Of a stretch of DNA of 64,000 nt, positions 1 through 8,525 are shown in pieces. Below the pieces are notes generated by a model. That model was not told the origin of the DNA and searched no databases. It worked only from the letters and a program-made list of their open reading frames with translations. Source of the DNA: Bradyrhizobium sp. SZCCT0148 (GTDB lineage: Bacteria; Pseudomonadota; Alphaproteobacteria; Rhizobiales; Xanthobacteraceae); NCBI RefSeq assembly GCF_018129985.1, contig NZ_JAFCKT010000001.1, positions 310,001 through 374,000 on the forward strand. The letters run 5' to 3'. Both the position numbers and the translations under genes were made by a program. Position 1 is the first letter of the stretch. Each line of letters opens with the position of its first letter.

Positions 1-1
1 C

Positions 2-856
2 GCACCCGCCACCAAGGCGCGCGGCTATTGGGCGACCGTCGGCCGCCGCATCCGGCGCGACAAGGTCAGCATGGCCTGCGCGCTGGTGCTGCTGCTGATC
101 TTCCTGTCCGCGATTCTCGCGCCATGGCTCGGCCTGGAAGATCCGTACAAGGGCTCGATGATCCGCCGCCTGCGCCACATCGGCACGGCAGGCTACCCGC
201 TCGGCACCGACGAACTCGGCCGCGACATGCTGGCGCGCCTGATCTATGGCGGGCGGCTGTCGTTGGTGATCGGCATCCTGCCCGTGATCCTTGCGTTCTG
301 CATCGGCACCTCGCTGGGTCTCGTCGCCGGATATGTCGGCGGCAAGCTCAACACCGCGATCATGCGCACGATCGACGTCTTCTACGCCTTTCCCTCGGTG
401 CTGCTGGCGATTGCGATCTCCGGCGCACTCGGCGCCGGCATCCTCAATTCCATCGTGTCCTTGACGGTCGTGTTCGTGCCGCAGATCACCCGCGTTGCCG
501 AGAGCGTCACCACGGGGGTGCGCAACATGGACTTCGTCGAGGCCGCGCGCGCTTCGGGCGCCGGGCCCTTGACCATCATGCGCGTGCACATCCTCGGCAA
601 CGTTCTTGGTTCGATCTTCGTCTACGCCACCAGTCTCATTTCGGTCTCGATGATTCTGGCGGCAGGTCTCTCCTTCCTCGGCCTCGGTACCAAGCCGCCG
701 GAGCCTGAATGGGGCCTGATGCTCAACACGCTCCGCACCGCGATCTACATCAATCCATGGGTCGCCGCATTGCCGGGCGCCATGATCTTCGCGGTCTCGA
801 TCTGCTTCAACCTGCTCTCGGACGGCTTGCGCAGCGCCATGGACATCAGGAACTGA
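2..856 (+). CDS. Dipeptide/oligopeptide ABC transporter permease (DppC/OppC-like), 5' end outside window
   Basis: This is an inner-membrane permease of a peptide-class ABC importer. The frame is open from the first bases, so the start lies upstream; 284 residues are visible and the family is usually about 280-300, so only the cytoplasmic N-terminus is missing. An internal ATG at 71 is not the real start, because the residues before it (ending [10 protein letters not shown]) match the usual basic N-terminal stretch of DppC. A first membrane helix follows at once, then the periplasmic segment with the typical [20 protein letters not shown] motif, further helices, and the EAA-like loop [20 protein letters not shown] that contacts the ATPase. 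The partner permease and binding protein should lie upstream. Family assignment is firm; the substrate could be peptides or amides. Confidence 0.93.
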   Translation, partial: APATKARGYWATVGRRIRRDKVSMACALVLLLIFLSAILAPWLGLEDPYKGSMIRRLRHIGTAGYPLGTDELGRDMLARLIYGGRLSLVIGILPVILAFCIGTSLGLVAGYVGGKLNTAIMRTIDVFYAFPSVLLAIAISGALGAGILNSIVSLTVVFVPQITRVAESVTTGVRNMDFVEAARASGAGPLTIMRVHILGNVLGSIFVYATSLISVSMILAAGLSFLGLGTKPPEPEWGLMLNTLRTAIYINPWVAALPGAMIFAVSICFNLLSDGLRSAMDIRN

Positions 857-902
857 GATGATGATGACAGATGCGCAATGTGCTGCCGCGTTCTCCGTCC
901 AC

Positions 903-921
903 CTCTCCCCGATGGGGAGAG
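903..921. repeat. Short perfect palindrome in the permease/ATPase gap
   Basis: CTCTCCCC, a three-base loop GAT, then GGGGAGAG form a perfect 8-bp hairpin in the 80-bp gap between the permease and the first ATPase gene. It sits just upstream of the ribosome binding site AAAGGACG (923-930). It could partly terminate transcription, stabilise mRNA or simply be a dispersed palindrome; no T-tract follows, so a strong terminator is unlikely. Confidence 0.55.
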
Positions 922-936
922 TAAAGGACGGTGCCT

Positions 937-1998
937 ATGAGTGAGAGCAACACCCCGGTCGCCATGCTGGAGCCGATCAAAGACCTCGGCGGCGTCGCGC
1001 AGCCGCTGCTGCAGGTCAACGGCCTGACGAAGCATTTTCCGGTACGCGGCGGCCTGTTCGCCGCGAAGCGAACCGTGCGCGCCGTCGACAACGTGTCCTT
1101 CTCCGTCGCCAAGGGCGAGACCGTCGGCATCGTCGGCGAATCCGGCTGCGGCAAGTCCACCACCGCACGGTTGTTGATGCATCTGATGCCGCGCGACACC
1201 GGCGACATCATCTATGACGGCATGACGGTCGGCCAGTCGCTCTCCTTGCGCGAATTGCGCCGCGGCATGCAGATGGTGTTCCAGGACTCCTATGCCTCGC
1301 TCAATCCACGCCTGACGATCGAGGAATCGATCGCCTTCGGCCCGAAGGTGCACGGCATGGCCGACGGCGCGGCGCGCACCCTGGCGCGCGAACTGCTCGG
1401 CAAGGTCGGCTTGGTCCCTGCAAACTTCGCCAACCGCTATCCGCACGAGATCTCCGGCGGCCAACGCCAGCGCGTCAACATCGCGCGCGCGCTGGCGCTC
1501 TCGCCGCGGCTGGTGATCCTGGACGAAGCCGTCTCCGCGCTCGACAAATCCGTCGAGGCGCAGGTACTCAACTTGCTGGCGGACCTCAAGCGCGAATTCG
1601 GGCTCACTTATCTTTTCATCAGCCACGACCTCAACGTCGTGCGCTACATCAGCGATCGCGTGCTGGTGATGTATCTCGGAGAAGTCGTCGAGCTCGGCCC
1701 GGTCGACCAGGTCTGGGATAGCCCCGCGCATCCCTACACGCGCGCACTCCTCGCGGCGATGCCGTCGTCCGACCCCGACAGGCGTACCGAGCAGCCGCCG
1801 ATCACGGGCGATCCGCCCAATCCGATCGATCCGCCCCCGGGCTGCCGCTTCCATACCCGTTGTCCGTTTGCGGAGCCGCTCTGCGCAAATGCGACACCAA
1901 AGCTCGTCGCGCTCGATAAGATGGGCCACGAGGCCGCGTGCTACATGGCGATACCGGGTTCAGGCCATAGCCGCGCGCCCAGGGAGAACACCGCATGA
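937..1998 (+). CDS. Peptide ABC transporter ATP-binding protein (DppF/OppF-like)
   Basis: ATPase subunit of the same importer, 353 residues. Walker [10 protein letters not shown] is at residues 67-75, the Q-loop near 115 ([12 protein letters not shown]), the signature ISGGQRQR at 172-179 and Walker [13 protein letters not shown] at 192-203. The C-terminal cysteine-containing tail ([11 protein letters not shown]) is the oligopeptide-transporter extension, which marks it as a DppF/OppF-type and not a generic ATPase. A GTG at 931 is in frame, but the ATG at 937 lies six bases after AAAGGACG and is preferred. Its stop overlaps the next start (ATGA at 1995-1998), so translation is probably coupled with the small downstream gene. 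Confidence 0.93.
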   Translation: MSESNTPVAMLEPIKDLGGVAQPLLQVNGLTKHFPVRGGLFAAKRTVRAVDNVSFSVAKGETVGIVGESGCGKSTTARLLMHLMPRDTGDIIYDGMTVGQSLSLRELRRGMQMVFQDSYASLNPRLTIEESIAFGPKVHGMADGAARTLARELLGKVGLVPANFANRYPHEISGGQRQRVNIARALALSPRLVILDEAVSALDKSVEAQVLNLLADLKREFGLTYLFISHDLNVVRYISDRVLVMYLGEVVELGPVDQVWDSPAHPYTRALLAAMPSSDPDRRTEQPPITGDPPNPIDPPPGCRFHTRCPFAEPLCANATPKLVALDKMGHEAACYMAIPGSGHSRAPRENTA

Positions 1999-2192
1999 CG
2001 AGACCAACACCGAAAGAGATCAAGCTGATCGCGCAGATCGCCGGGGTCCCCGTCGATGACGAGATCGCGACGCGCATCTCCAGTTCCATCGGGCCCGCCT
2101 TCGAGGGCTTCGCGGCTATCGCCGGCACGCTGCCGTTCGATCTCGAGCCCGCGCTCTATCCGGTCGTGCAGGCGCAGAAGGTGTCGAAATGA
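1995..2192 (+). CDS. Small GatC/AtzG-like protein (DUF4089-type), probable amidase partner
   Basis: A 65-residue protein whose start overlaps the stop of the ATPase gene and whose stop overlaps the amidase start, both as ATGA. It is mainly helical, with a motif AGVPVDDEIATRISSSI followed by FAAIAGTLPFDLEPALYPV. This resembles AtzG, the small GatC-like subunit that forms a complex with the amidase AtzE in s-triazine degradation; GatC similarly accompanies GatA. The inference that it binds and stabilises the downstream amidase rests on resemblance, size and the double translational coupling. No catalytic residues are expected. It would be missed by any annotation that drops short genes. Confidence 0.72.
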   Translation: MTRPTPKEIKLIAQIAGVPVDDEIATRISSSIGPAFEGFAAIAGTLPFDLEPALYPVVQAQKVSK

Positions 2193-3604
2193 GAACCGAG
2201 CCTGCATTGATGACGCTTGCCGAGGTCGCGCGCGCGATCGCGATGAAGCAGGTGTCCTCGCATGAGGTGACGCGCGCGCTGCTGCACCGTGTCGCGCAGT
2301 GGCAGCCGCATCTCAACGCCTTCATGTCGATTGAGGCCGAGGCTGCATTGAAGGCGGCGGATGCCGCCGATGCCGAGCTGGCCAAGGGCGATGTCCGTGG
2401 CCCCCTGCATGGCGTGCCGCTCGCTCACAAGGACATGTATTACGATGCCGGCCACGTCGCCACCTGCGGATCGCTGATCCGCCGCGATTTCGTGCCGACC
2501 GTGACCTCCACGGCGTTGCAGCGGTTGAAGGACGCCGGCCAGATCAGGCTCGGCACGCTGCATCTGGCCGAATTCGCCTATGGCCCGACCGGGCATAACG
2601 CCCACTACGGCCCGGTGCGCAATCCCTGGAATGTCGCCCACATCACCGGCGGCTCCTCGTCCGGCTCCGGCTCGTCGGTCGCAGCGCGCCTGACGTTTGC
2701 GGCGCTCGGCTCCGACACTGGCGGCTCGATTCGCATGCCCGCGCATTTCTGCGGCGTCACGGGGTTGAAGACGACCTGGAGCCGCGTCAGCCGCGCCGGC
2801 GCGATGCCGCTGTCGCAATCGCTCGACACCGTCGGCCCGCTTGCCCGCACCGCGGAGGATTGTGCGCTGTTGCTGGCGCTGATGGCCGGCCCCGATCCGG
2901 CGGACTCGACCTGCAGCCACGAGCCCCTGTCGGATTATGTCGGCGCGACCAAGGGCTCGCTGAAGGGCCTCAAGATCGGTGTGCCCACCTCGTTCTATGT
3001 CGACGATCTCGACGCCGAAGTCGCGCGCGTGCTGGACGAGACCATCGCGGTGCTCAAGCGCGAAGGCGCCGACATCGTCAAGGTCGAGTTGCCGGACCAG
3101 CGGCAATTGTCCTCGGCGAGCCAGCTCGTGCTCGCGGCCGAAGCTGCCGCCTTCCACAAGCGCTGGATGATCGAACGGCCGCAGGATTACGGTCCGCAGG
3201 TGCTGATGCGGCTGCAGAACGGTCTTGCCGTTCCCGCCATCACCTATCTCGAGGCGATGCGCTGGCGCGGGCCCGCGCTCGCGGCGCACAATGCAGCGAC
3301 AGCAGGCGTCAATGCGGTGATCGCGCCGGCATCCCCAGTGCCTGCACCGACGATCGAGGAGAGCGATGTCGGCGGCGGCCCGAACGCGCCGGCGATGGTG
3401 CAGCGGCTGACGCTCTTCACCCGCCCGGTGAACTTCCTCGGCCTGCCGTCGCTCACGGTCCCCTCCGGTTTTACAAAAGGCGGCCTGCCGGTCGGCATGC
3501 AGCTCATCGGCCGCTCGTTTGATGAGGCGACCCTGCTCACCATCGGCGCCGCCTTCCAGCGCGTCACCGATTTTCACGATCGACTGCCGAAACTGCCGTC
3601 ATGA
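2189..3604 (+). CDS. Amidase of the amidase-signature family (GatA/AtzE-like)
   Basis: A 471-residue cytoplasmic hydrolase of a C-N amide bond. The Ser-cisSer-Lys triad is visible: Lys81 in LAHKDMYY, cis-Ser156 in GGSSSGSGSS and nucleophile Ser180 in GSDTGGSIRMP, with the usual 24-residue gap between the serines. It starts by ATGA overlap with the GatC/AtzG-like gene and ends by ATGA overlap with the second transporter ATPase gene. It therefore sits inside the peptide transporter operon and probably cleaves an imported amide. GatA of the tRNA amidotransferase is an alternative by family, but no gatB is next to it and the transporter context argues for catabolism. Family certain, substrate unknown. 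Confidence 0.93.
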   Translation: MRTEPALMTLAEVARAIAMKQVSSHEVTRALLHRVAQWQPHLNAFMSIEAEAALKAADAADAELAKGDVRGPLHGVPLAHKDMYYDAGHVATCGSLIRRDFVPTVTSTALQRLKDAGQIRLGTLHLAEFAYGPTGHNAHYGPVRNPWNVAHITGGSSSGSGSSVAARLTFAALGSDTGGSIRMPAHFCGVTGLKTTWSRVSRAGAMPLSQSLDTVGPLARTAEDCALLLALMAGPDPADSTCSHEPLSDYVGATKGSLKGLKIGVPTSFYVDDLDAEVARVLDETIAVLKREGADIVKVELPDQRQLSSASQLVLAAEAAAFHKRWMIERPQDYGPQVLMRLQNGLAVPAITYLEAMRWRGPALAAHNAATAGVNAVIAPASPVPAPTIEESDVGGGPNAPAMVQRLTLFTRPVNFLGLPSLTVPSGFTKGGLPVGMQLIGRSFDEATLLTIGAAFQRVTDFHDRLPKLPS

Positions 3605-4578
3605 CAAACCTCGTCGAGATTTCAGGCCTCAACATCCGCTTCACCGGCGAGCGCACGGTCTATGCCGTGAACGACCTCAGTCTGTCGCTGGGCAACAGCG
3701 AGGTGCTAGGCCTGCTCGGCGAATCCGGCTCGGGCAAGAGCGTGACCCTGCGCGCGCTGATGCGGCTGTTGCCGAAGAAGCGCACGCAGATATCGGGCAG
3801 CGTCAACGTCATGGGCCGCGACGTGCTCGCCATGAACGAGGAGGAGTTGTCGTCGTTCCGCGGCCAGACCGTGTCGATGATCTTCCAGGAGCCGGCGTTG
3901 GCGCTGGATCCGGTCTACACCATCGGTGCGCAGATCGCCGAGAGCGTCGTGCGTCACGAAGGCAAGAGCTACGCAGATGGCAGGGCGCGTGCGCTCGAGA
4001 TGCTCGAGGTCGTGCGCATTCCGTCCGCGAAGCGCCGGCTCGACGTTTATCCGCACGAGATGTCCGGGGGCATGCGCCAGCGCGCGATGATTGCGCTGGC
4101 GCTGGCCTGCCGGCCCAAGATCCTGCTGGCCGACGAGCCGACCACCGCACTCGATGCCACCGTGCAGATCCAGATCCTGCTGTTGCTGCGCGAGCTGCAG
4201 CGCGAGTTCGGCATGTCCGTCATCTTCGTCACCCACGACATTGGCGTGGCGATCGAGATCTGCGACCGGGTCGCGGTGATGTATGCCGGGCAGATCGTCG
4301 AGCAGGGCACGCTTCGCGACATCGTCCGCACCCCCGTGCATCCCTATGCCAAGGGCTTGCTCGCCTCGACCATTCACGGCGCCAAGCGTGGCGCGCGGCT
4401 CGAAACCATCCCCGGCACGCCGCCCTCGCTGGCCGAGAAGCCCCACAACTGCTCCTTCGCCCCGCGCTGCGCCGTGGCGCAGCCTCGTTGCCTGGAGCAG
4501 TTGCCTGCCAATGTGGCAGTCGGGCCGGGCCGGGCGGCGCGGTGCGTGCTGGCGGAGCAGGCGGCGGCACTGTCATAA
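3601..4578 (+). CDS. Peptide ABC transporter ATP-binding protein (DppD/OppD-like)
   Basis: Second ATPase of the importer, 325 residues. Walker [10 protein letters not shown] is at residues 40-48, the signature MSGGMRQR at 154-161 and Walker [13 protein letters not shown] at 174-185; the tail carries the cysteine pair of the oligopeptide class ([15 protein letters not shown]). The start overlaps the amidase stop by four bases. The order here, permease, DppF, GatC-like, amidase, DppD, is unusual because the two ATPases are separated by the enzyme genes; most dpp/opp operons keep them adjacent. It ends the operon; about 217 bases follow before the next gene. Confidence 0.93.
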   Translation: MTNLVEISGLNIRFTGERTVYAVNDLSLSLGNSEVLGLLGESGSGKSVTLRALMRLLPKKRTQISGSVNVMGRDVLAMNEEELSSFRGQTVSMIFQEPALALDPVYTIGAQIAESVVRHEGKSYADGRARALEMLEVVRIPSAKRRLDVYPHEMSGGMRQRAMIALALACRPKILLADEPTTALDATVQIQILLLLRELQREFGMSVIFVTHDIGVAIEICDRVAVMYAGQIVEQGTLRDIVRTPVHPYAKGLLASTIHGAKRGARLETIPGTPPSLAEKPHNCSFAPRCAVAQPRCLEQLPANVAVGPGRAARCVLAEQAAALS

Positions 4579-4677
4579 TCTTGAGCGCTGCCGCCGCTGC
4601 TCTCCCTCCTTTGAAATTCCGCTGCGGCAACACCGGGTTGTCACAATTCACCGGGGACGGCAGGCGAACGACGGTCC

Positions 4678-4697
4678 ACTGTGCATGGGGTTGTTTT
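4678..4697 (+). repeat. 20-nt motif shared with 43973-43992
   Basis: ACTGTGCATGGGGTTGTTTT occurs here and, identically, at 43973-43992, both times in an intergenic region on the same strand. After the identical core both copies continue with a CGA, a T-rich run and a TCGG element, with one-base indels, so the related stretch is about 44 bases. The function is unknown. Here it lies about 100 bases upstream of the small membrane protein gene at 4796. Confidence 0.7.
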
Positions 4698-4795
4698 ACG
4701 ACTTTTTGGTCGGAGCCCGCTGAAGCGATACCATTCACACCCCATTCATCGCGGTTCCCGTTCCATGCGGCCTTTCATGGAGAGGGACCTCACCG

Positions 4796-5065
4796 ATGCA
4801 CATTTCCAACGAAGGCCTACTCGTCATCCTGTTCGTCGGCCTCGTCGCCGGTTGGCTTGCCGGCAAGATCGTGCGTGGCGCAGGCTTCGGGATCATCGGC
4901 GATATCGTCATCGGCATCTGCGGCGCGCTGGTCGCGAGCCTTCTTTTTCCAAAGCTCGGCATTCGCATCGGCACGGGTCTGGTGTCCGAGATCGTTTATT
5001 CGGCCATCGGCGCGGTCATCCTGCTGCTGGTGGTGCGGCTGGTGCGTGGCGGCGGCCGGCTTTAG
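4796..5065 (+). CDS. GlsB/YeaQ/YmgE-family small membrane protein
   Basis: An 89-residue, almost wholly hydrophobic protein with three predicted helices and the glycine-rich repeats of the family (GLVAGWLAGKIVRGAGFGIIGD and IGICGALVASLLF). Members of this transglycosylase-associated family are often general-stress-induced inner membrane proteins of unknown biochemical role. The ATG follows an AGAGGGA-type ribosome binding site by about nine bases. It stands alone between the transporter operon and a terminator-like hairpin at 5094. The 5' gap carries the 20-nt repeated motif, which might act as its promoter element. Confidence 0.88.
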   Translation: MHISNEGLLVILFVGLVAGWLAGKIVRGAGFGIIGDIVIGICGALVASLLFPKLGIRIGTGLVSEIVYSAIGAVILLLVVRLVRGGGRL

Positions 5066-5093
5066 CAGCTGTCCGGCTCGACCGACCGGAACT

Positions 5094-5130
5094 GGCCGCC
5101 TCTCCCGGACCGGGAGGGGCGGCCGCTTTG
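5094..5130 (+). terminator. GC-rich hairpin after the GlsB-type gene
   Basis: GGCCGCCTCTCCC (5094-5106) pairs with GGGAGGGGCGGCC (5112-5124) across a five-base loop, with one G-T wobble. Only a short GCTTTG follows, so the U-tract is weak. Position 29 bases after the stop suggests a transcription terminator separating this gene from the secretion operon. Confidence 0.6.
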
Positions 5131-5322
5131 CACCAAAAAGCCGCAAAGACTGTGAAATACCGGGCTTGCGCACCGGGCCGCCACGGGTAGATGTGGCGCA
5201 TCGGGGTTCGCGATGCACCCCGGCGTTGGACGCAGTGCCAATGGGATGTTAATTCGGGGCGCGTACCCTGAATTGCTTATGAAATCAGGGGCCCTGGCCC
5301 CCACCTGAAAGAGATCAGACTG

Positions 5323-7071
5323 ATGGCAGCCGGTCCCGGCGTCCGCCGTTCAGAGCTCGGTGACGCCTTGCGCGCCTGTCGCACGGCGTTCATCGGCGTC
5401 GGCTTGATGAGCTGCATGATCAACCTGCTCTATCTGACCGGGTCGATCTTCATGCTGGAGGTCTACGATCGGGTGCTGCCGAGCCGCAGCGTTCCGACCC
5501 TGGTCGGCCTCATCATCCTCGCCAGCTTCCTTTATATGGCGCAGGGCGTGCTCGACATGATCCGCAACCGGATCCTGGGGCGGATCGGCACCGCGCTCGA
5601 CGAATCCCTCAACAAGCGCGTGTTCGACACCATCGTCCGCCTGCCGCTTCTGGTCGGCAGTCGCAACGAAGGCCTCCAGCCGCTGCGTGATCTCGACAAC
5701 GTCCGCTCCTTCCTCGGCGGCATGGGGCCGAGCGCGTTCTTCGACTTGCCCTGGCTGCCGCTCTATCTCGCCATCTGCTTCGCCTTCCACGTCATGATCG
5801 GCGTCACCGCGCTCGTCGGCGCCGTCATCCTGGTCGGGCTGACGCTGGTCACCGAGTTCATGTCCCGCCAGCCGGCGAAAGACGCGATGGGCCTTGCCGC
5901 GCAGCGCAACGATCTCGCGCAGGCCAGCCGCCGCAACGCCGAAGTGATGGTGTCGATGGGCATGGCCGGCCGGATGAACGCGCGATGGAGCGAGGCCAAC
6001 GAAAAATATCTCGCCGGCAATCAGCGCGCGAGCGACGTCGCGGGCGGTCTTGGGGCGGTCGCAAAGGTGCTGCGCATGATGCTGCAGTCGGCCGTGCTCG
6101 CGGTCGGCGCCTATCTCGTCATCCACCAGGAGGCGACCGCCGGCATCATCATCGCCGGCTCTATCCTGTCGGCCCGCGCGCTGGCGCCGGTCGATCTTGC
6201 CATTGCGCACTGGAAATCCTTCGTCGCGGCCCGCCAGAGCTGGCACCGCCTTACCCGCCTGCTGGAGCAGATGCCGGCGCAGACGATGCCGACCCAGTTG
6301 CAGGCGCCCACCAGCCGGCTCTCGGTCGAAGGTGTCGCCATGGTTCCGCCCGGCGACCAGCGCCTCATCGTGCAGGACATCACCTTCGCGCTCGTAGCCG
6401 GCAACGGTCTCGGCGTGATCGGCCCCAGCGGGTCCGGCAAGTCGTCGCTGATTCGCGCGCTGGTCGGGGTCTGGCAACCGGTCCGCGGCAAGGTGCGGCT
6501 CGACGGCGCGGCGCTCGATCAATGGTCGTCCGACATGCTTGGCCGGCACATCGGTTATCTGCCGCAGGACGTCGAATTGTTCGGCGGCACCATCGCCCAG
6601 AACATCAGCCGGTTCGATCCCGAGGCCACTTCCGATGCCATCATCGCCGCGGCCAAGGAGGCCGGCGTGCACGAGATGATCATCAAGATGCGCGAGGGCT
6701 ACAACACGCAAGTCGGCGAGCAGGGAACTTCGCTCTCCGCAGGTCAGGCTCAGCGCGTGGCGTTGGCGCGCGCGCTCTACGGCAATCCTTTCCTGATCGT
6801 GCTCGACGAGCCGAACTCCAATCTCGACACCGAAGGCGACGAGGCGTTGACCCGCGCCGTTCGCGCCGCCCGCGAGCGCGGCGCCATCGTCGTCGTGGTC
6901 GCGCACCGCCCGATCGGCGTCGAGGCGGTCGATCAGGTCCTGGTGCTGCGCGACGGCCGCATGCAGGCGTTCGGCCCGAAGGAGCAGGTGCTCGCCCAGG
7001 TGCTGCAGCCGCGCGTGACCCCGCAGGCACCAATCAAGATCGTCAGCGAAGGCGGAGTGGCCAAGCCATGA
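5323..7071 (+). CDS. Type I secretion system permease/ATPase (PrtD/HlyB class)
   Basis: A 582-residue fused membrane/ATPase exporter. The N-terminus has a short cytoplasmic tail and goes directly into helices (GVGLMSCMINLLYLTGSIF); there is no C39 peptidase domain, as in PrtD. The conserved MLEVYDRVLPSRS loop follows. Walker A GPSGSGKSS is near residue 367, the signature LSAGQAQR near 471 and Walker B LIVLDEPNSNLD near 491. It exports proteins with an uncleaved C-terminal signal together with the HlyD adaptor encoded next to it (ATGA overlap). No TolC-like channel and no glycine-rich RTX substrate is encoded in the window, so both must be elsewhere. Confidence 0.93.
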   Translation: MAAGPGVRRSELGDALRACRTAFIGVGLMSCMINLLYLTGSIFMLEVYDRVLPSRSVPTLVGLIILASFLYMAQGVLDMIRNRILGRIGTALDESLNKRVFDTIVRLPLLVGSRNEGLQPLRDLDNVRSFLGGMGPSAFFDLPWLPLYLAICFAFHVMIGVTALVGAVILVGLTLVTEFMSRQPAKDAMGLAAQRNDLAQASRRNAEVMVSMGMAGRMNARWSEANEKYLAGNQRASDVAGGLGAVAKVLRMMLQSAVLAVGAYLVIHQEATAGIIIAGSILSARALAPVDLAIAHWKSFVAARQSWHRLTRLLEQMPAQTMPTQLQAPTSRLSVEGVAMVPPGDQRLIVQDITFALVAGNGLGVIGPSGSGKSSLIRALVGVWQPVRGKVRLDGAALDQWSSDMLGRHIGYLPQDVELFGGTIAQNISRFDPEATSDAIIAAAKEAGVHEMIIKMREGYNTQVGEQGTSLSAGQAQRVALARALYGNPFLIVLDEPNSNLDTEGDEALTRAVRAARERGAIVVVVAHRPIGVEAVDQVLVLRDGRMQAFGPKEQVLAQVLQPRVTPQAPIKIVSEGGVAKP

Positions 7072-8399
7072 GTACGATGGCCATTGGCGGCGCGAAGCCA
7101 GCCGCGAAGACCGTGCGCGAGTCGATCAAGTTCCACCTCCTGCTCGGACTTGGCATCGTGGTGGTCCTGGTCGTCGGTCTCGGCGGCTGGGCTTCGACCG
7201 TGCTGATTTCGGGCGCGCTGATCGCGCCGGGCCAGATCGTGGTCGAATCCAACGTCAAGAAGGTGCAGCATCCGACCGGCGGCGTGGTCGGCGAGGTGCG
7301 CGCCCGCGACGGCGACCTGGTCAAGGCCGGCGACATCGTGGTGCGGCTCGACGATACCGTGACCAAGGCAAATCTCGCCATCGTCACCAAGAATCTCGAC
7401 GGCGCGCTGGCGCGTGCGGCGCGCCTGCAGGCCGAGCAGCGTGGTGTCGACAGGATCGAATTTCCGCAAGCTCTGCTCGATCGCGCCGGGGATACCGACG
7501 TCAAGCTGCTGCTCTCTGCCGAAACCAAGCTGTTCGACGTCCGCGTCAACGGCCGCGCCGGACAGAAGGCACAGCTGCGCGAACGCATCACCCAGCTCAA
7601 CGAGGAGATCGCCGGCCTCAGCGCCCAGGAGAAGGCCAAGGACCAGGAGATCGCGCTGGTGCAGAACGAGCTCACCGGTGTGCGCGATCTCTACGACAAG
7701 CGTCTGGTGCAGCTTTCGCGCCTGACCCAGCTCGAACGCGACTCGGCCCGTCTCAACGGCGAACGCGCGCAGTACATCGCCTCGCGCGCCCAGGCCAAGG
7801 GCAAGATCACCGAGACCGAGCTCCAGATCATCCAGGTCGACAAGGACGTGGTAAGCGAGGTCTCCAAGGATTTGCGCGAGACCAATGACAAGATCGGCGA
7901 ACTGATCGAGCGCAAGGTCGCGGCCGAAGACCAGCTTCGCCGCATCGACATCCGCGCGCCGCAGGACGGCATGGTGCTGCAATCCAACGTGCACACCGTC
8001 GGCGGCGTCGTCACCGCAGGCGACGCGCTCATGCTGATCGTGCCGCAGGCCGACGATCTCCAGGTCGAGGCCAAGGTCAATCCGGTCGATATCGACAAGC
8101 TCCAGATCGGCCAGAAGACGTTGCTGCGCCTCTCCGCGTTCAACCAGCGCACCACGCCCGAGCTCAACGGCCTCGTCAGCCGCGTGTCGCCCGACGTCAC
8201 CACCGACCAGCGCACCGGGCAAAGCTACTATACCATCCGTGTCACGATGCCGGCCGAGGAGATCGCCCGTCTCGGCGACGTCAAGATGATCCCGGGCATG
8301 CCCGTGGAAGCCTTCGTCCAGACCGGCGATCGCACCATGCTGTCCTACCTGATGAAGCCGCTGCACGACCAGCTGATGCGGGCGTTCCGCGAGAAGTGA
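7068..8399 (+). CDS. HlyD-family type I secretion periplasmic adaptor
   Basis: Membrane fusion protein, 443 residues. It has a short cytoplasmic N-terminus, one membrane helix at about residues 24-47, a biotinyl-lipoyl-like half (QHPTGGVVGEVRARDGDLVKAGD), a long coiled-coil hairpin rich in E, K and Q (about residues 120-300), the second lipoyl half (IRAPQDGMVLQ) and a beta-barrel end. The true start is the ATG at 7068 overlapping the ATPase stop; the frame is open much further upstream, but that part is antisense-type shadow within the ATPase gene. It links the inner-membrane exporter to an outer-membrane channel encoded elsewhere. Confidence 0.93.
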   Translation: MSTMAIGGAKPAAKTVRESIKFHLLLGLGIVVVLVVGLGGWASTVLISGALIAPGQIVVESNVKKVQHPTGGVVGEVRARDGDLVKAGDIVVRLDDTVTKANLAIVTKNLDGALARAARLQAEQRGVDRIEFPQALLDRAGDTDVKLLLSAETKLFDVRVNGRAGQKAQLRERITQLNEEIAGLSAQEKAKDQEIALVQNELTGVRDLYDKRLVQLSRLTQLERDSARLNGERAQYIASRAQAKGKITETELQIIQVDKDVVSEVSKDLRETNDKIGELIERKVAAEDQLRRIDIRAPQDGMVLQSNVHTVGGVVTAGDALMLIVPQADDLQVEAKVNPVDIDKLQIGQKTLLRLSAFNQRTTPELNGLVSRVSPDVTTDQRTGQSYYTIRVTMPAEEIARLGDVKMIPGMPVEAFVQTGDRTMLSYLMKPLHDQLMRAFREK

Positions 8400-8443
8400 C
8401 GCGCGAAAGGCTCTGGTAGGGTGCGGTAGGCGGAAGGAGTGGT

Positions 8444-8469
8444 GGTGGGTGACGCTGCGCTAACCCACC
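8444..8469. repeat. GGTGGGT/ACCCACC palindrome between secretion operon and amn
   Basis: GGTGGGT (8444-8450) and ACCCACC (8463-8469) form a hairpin over a 12-base loop. A related, longer GTAGGGTGGGT/ACCCACCCTAC element lies at 18191-18266. Both are intergenic, so this is probably a dispersed palindrome; here it may also help end the secretion operon transcript. Confidence 0.55.
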
Positions 8470-8525
8470 CTCGTGACTTCTTTGCTATAGTTCGACTCGA
8501 GCCTCAGCAACCCGGCAGTCGATCC

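Noticed and set aside
2156..3577. A 473-codon minus-strand frame opposite the amidase
   Set aside because: Composition is typical of GC-rich shadow frames (Arg, His, Gly, Asp); the amidase on the other strand has full catalytic motifs.
5985..7067. Long N-terminal extension of the HlyD frame
   Set aside because: It overlaps the secretion ATPase in another frame; the ATGA overlap at 7068 is the expected start.
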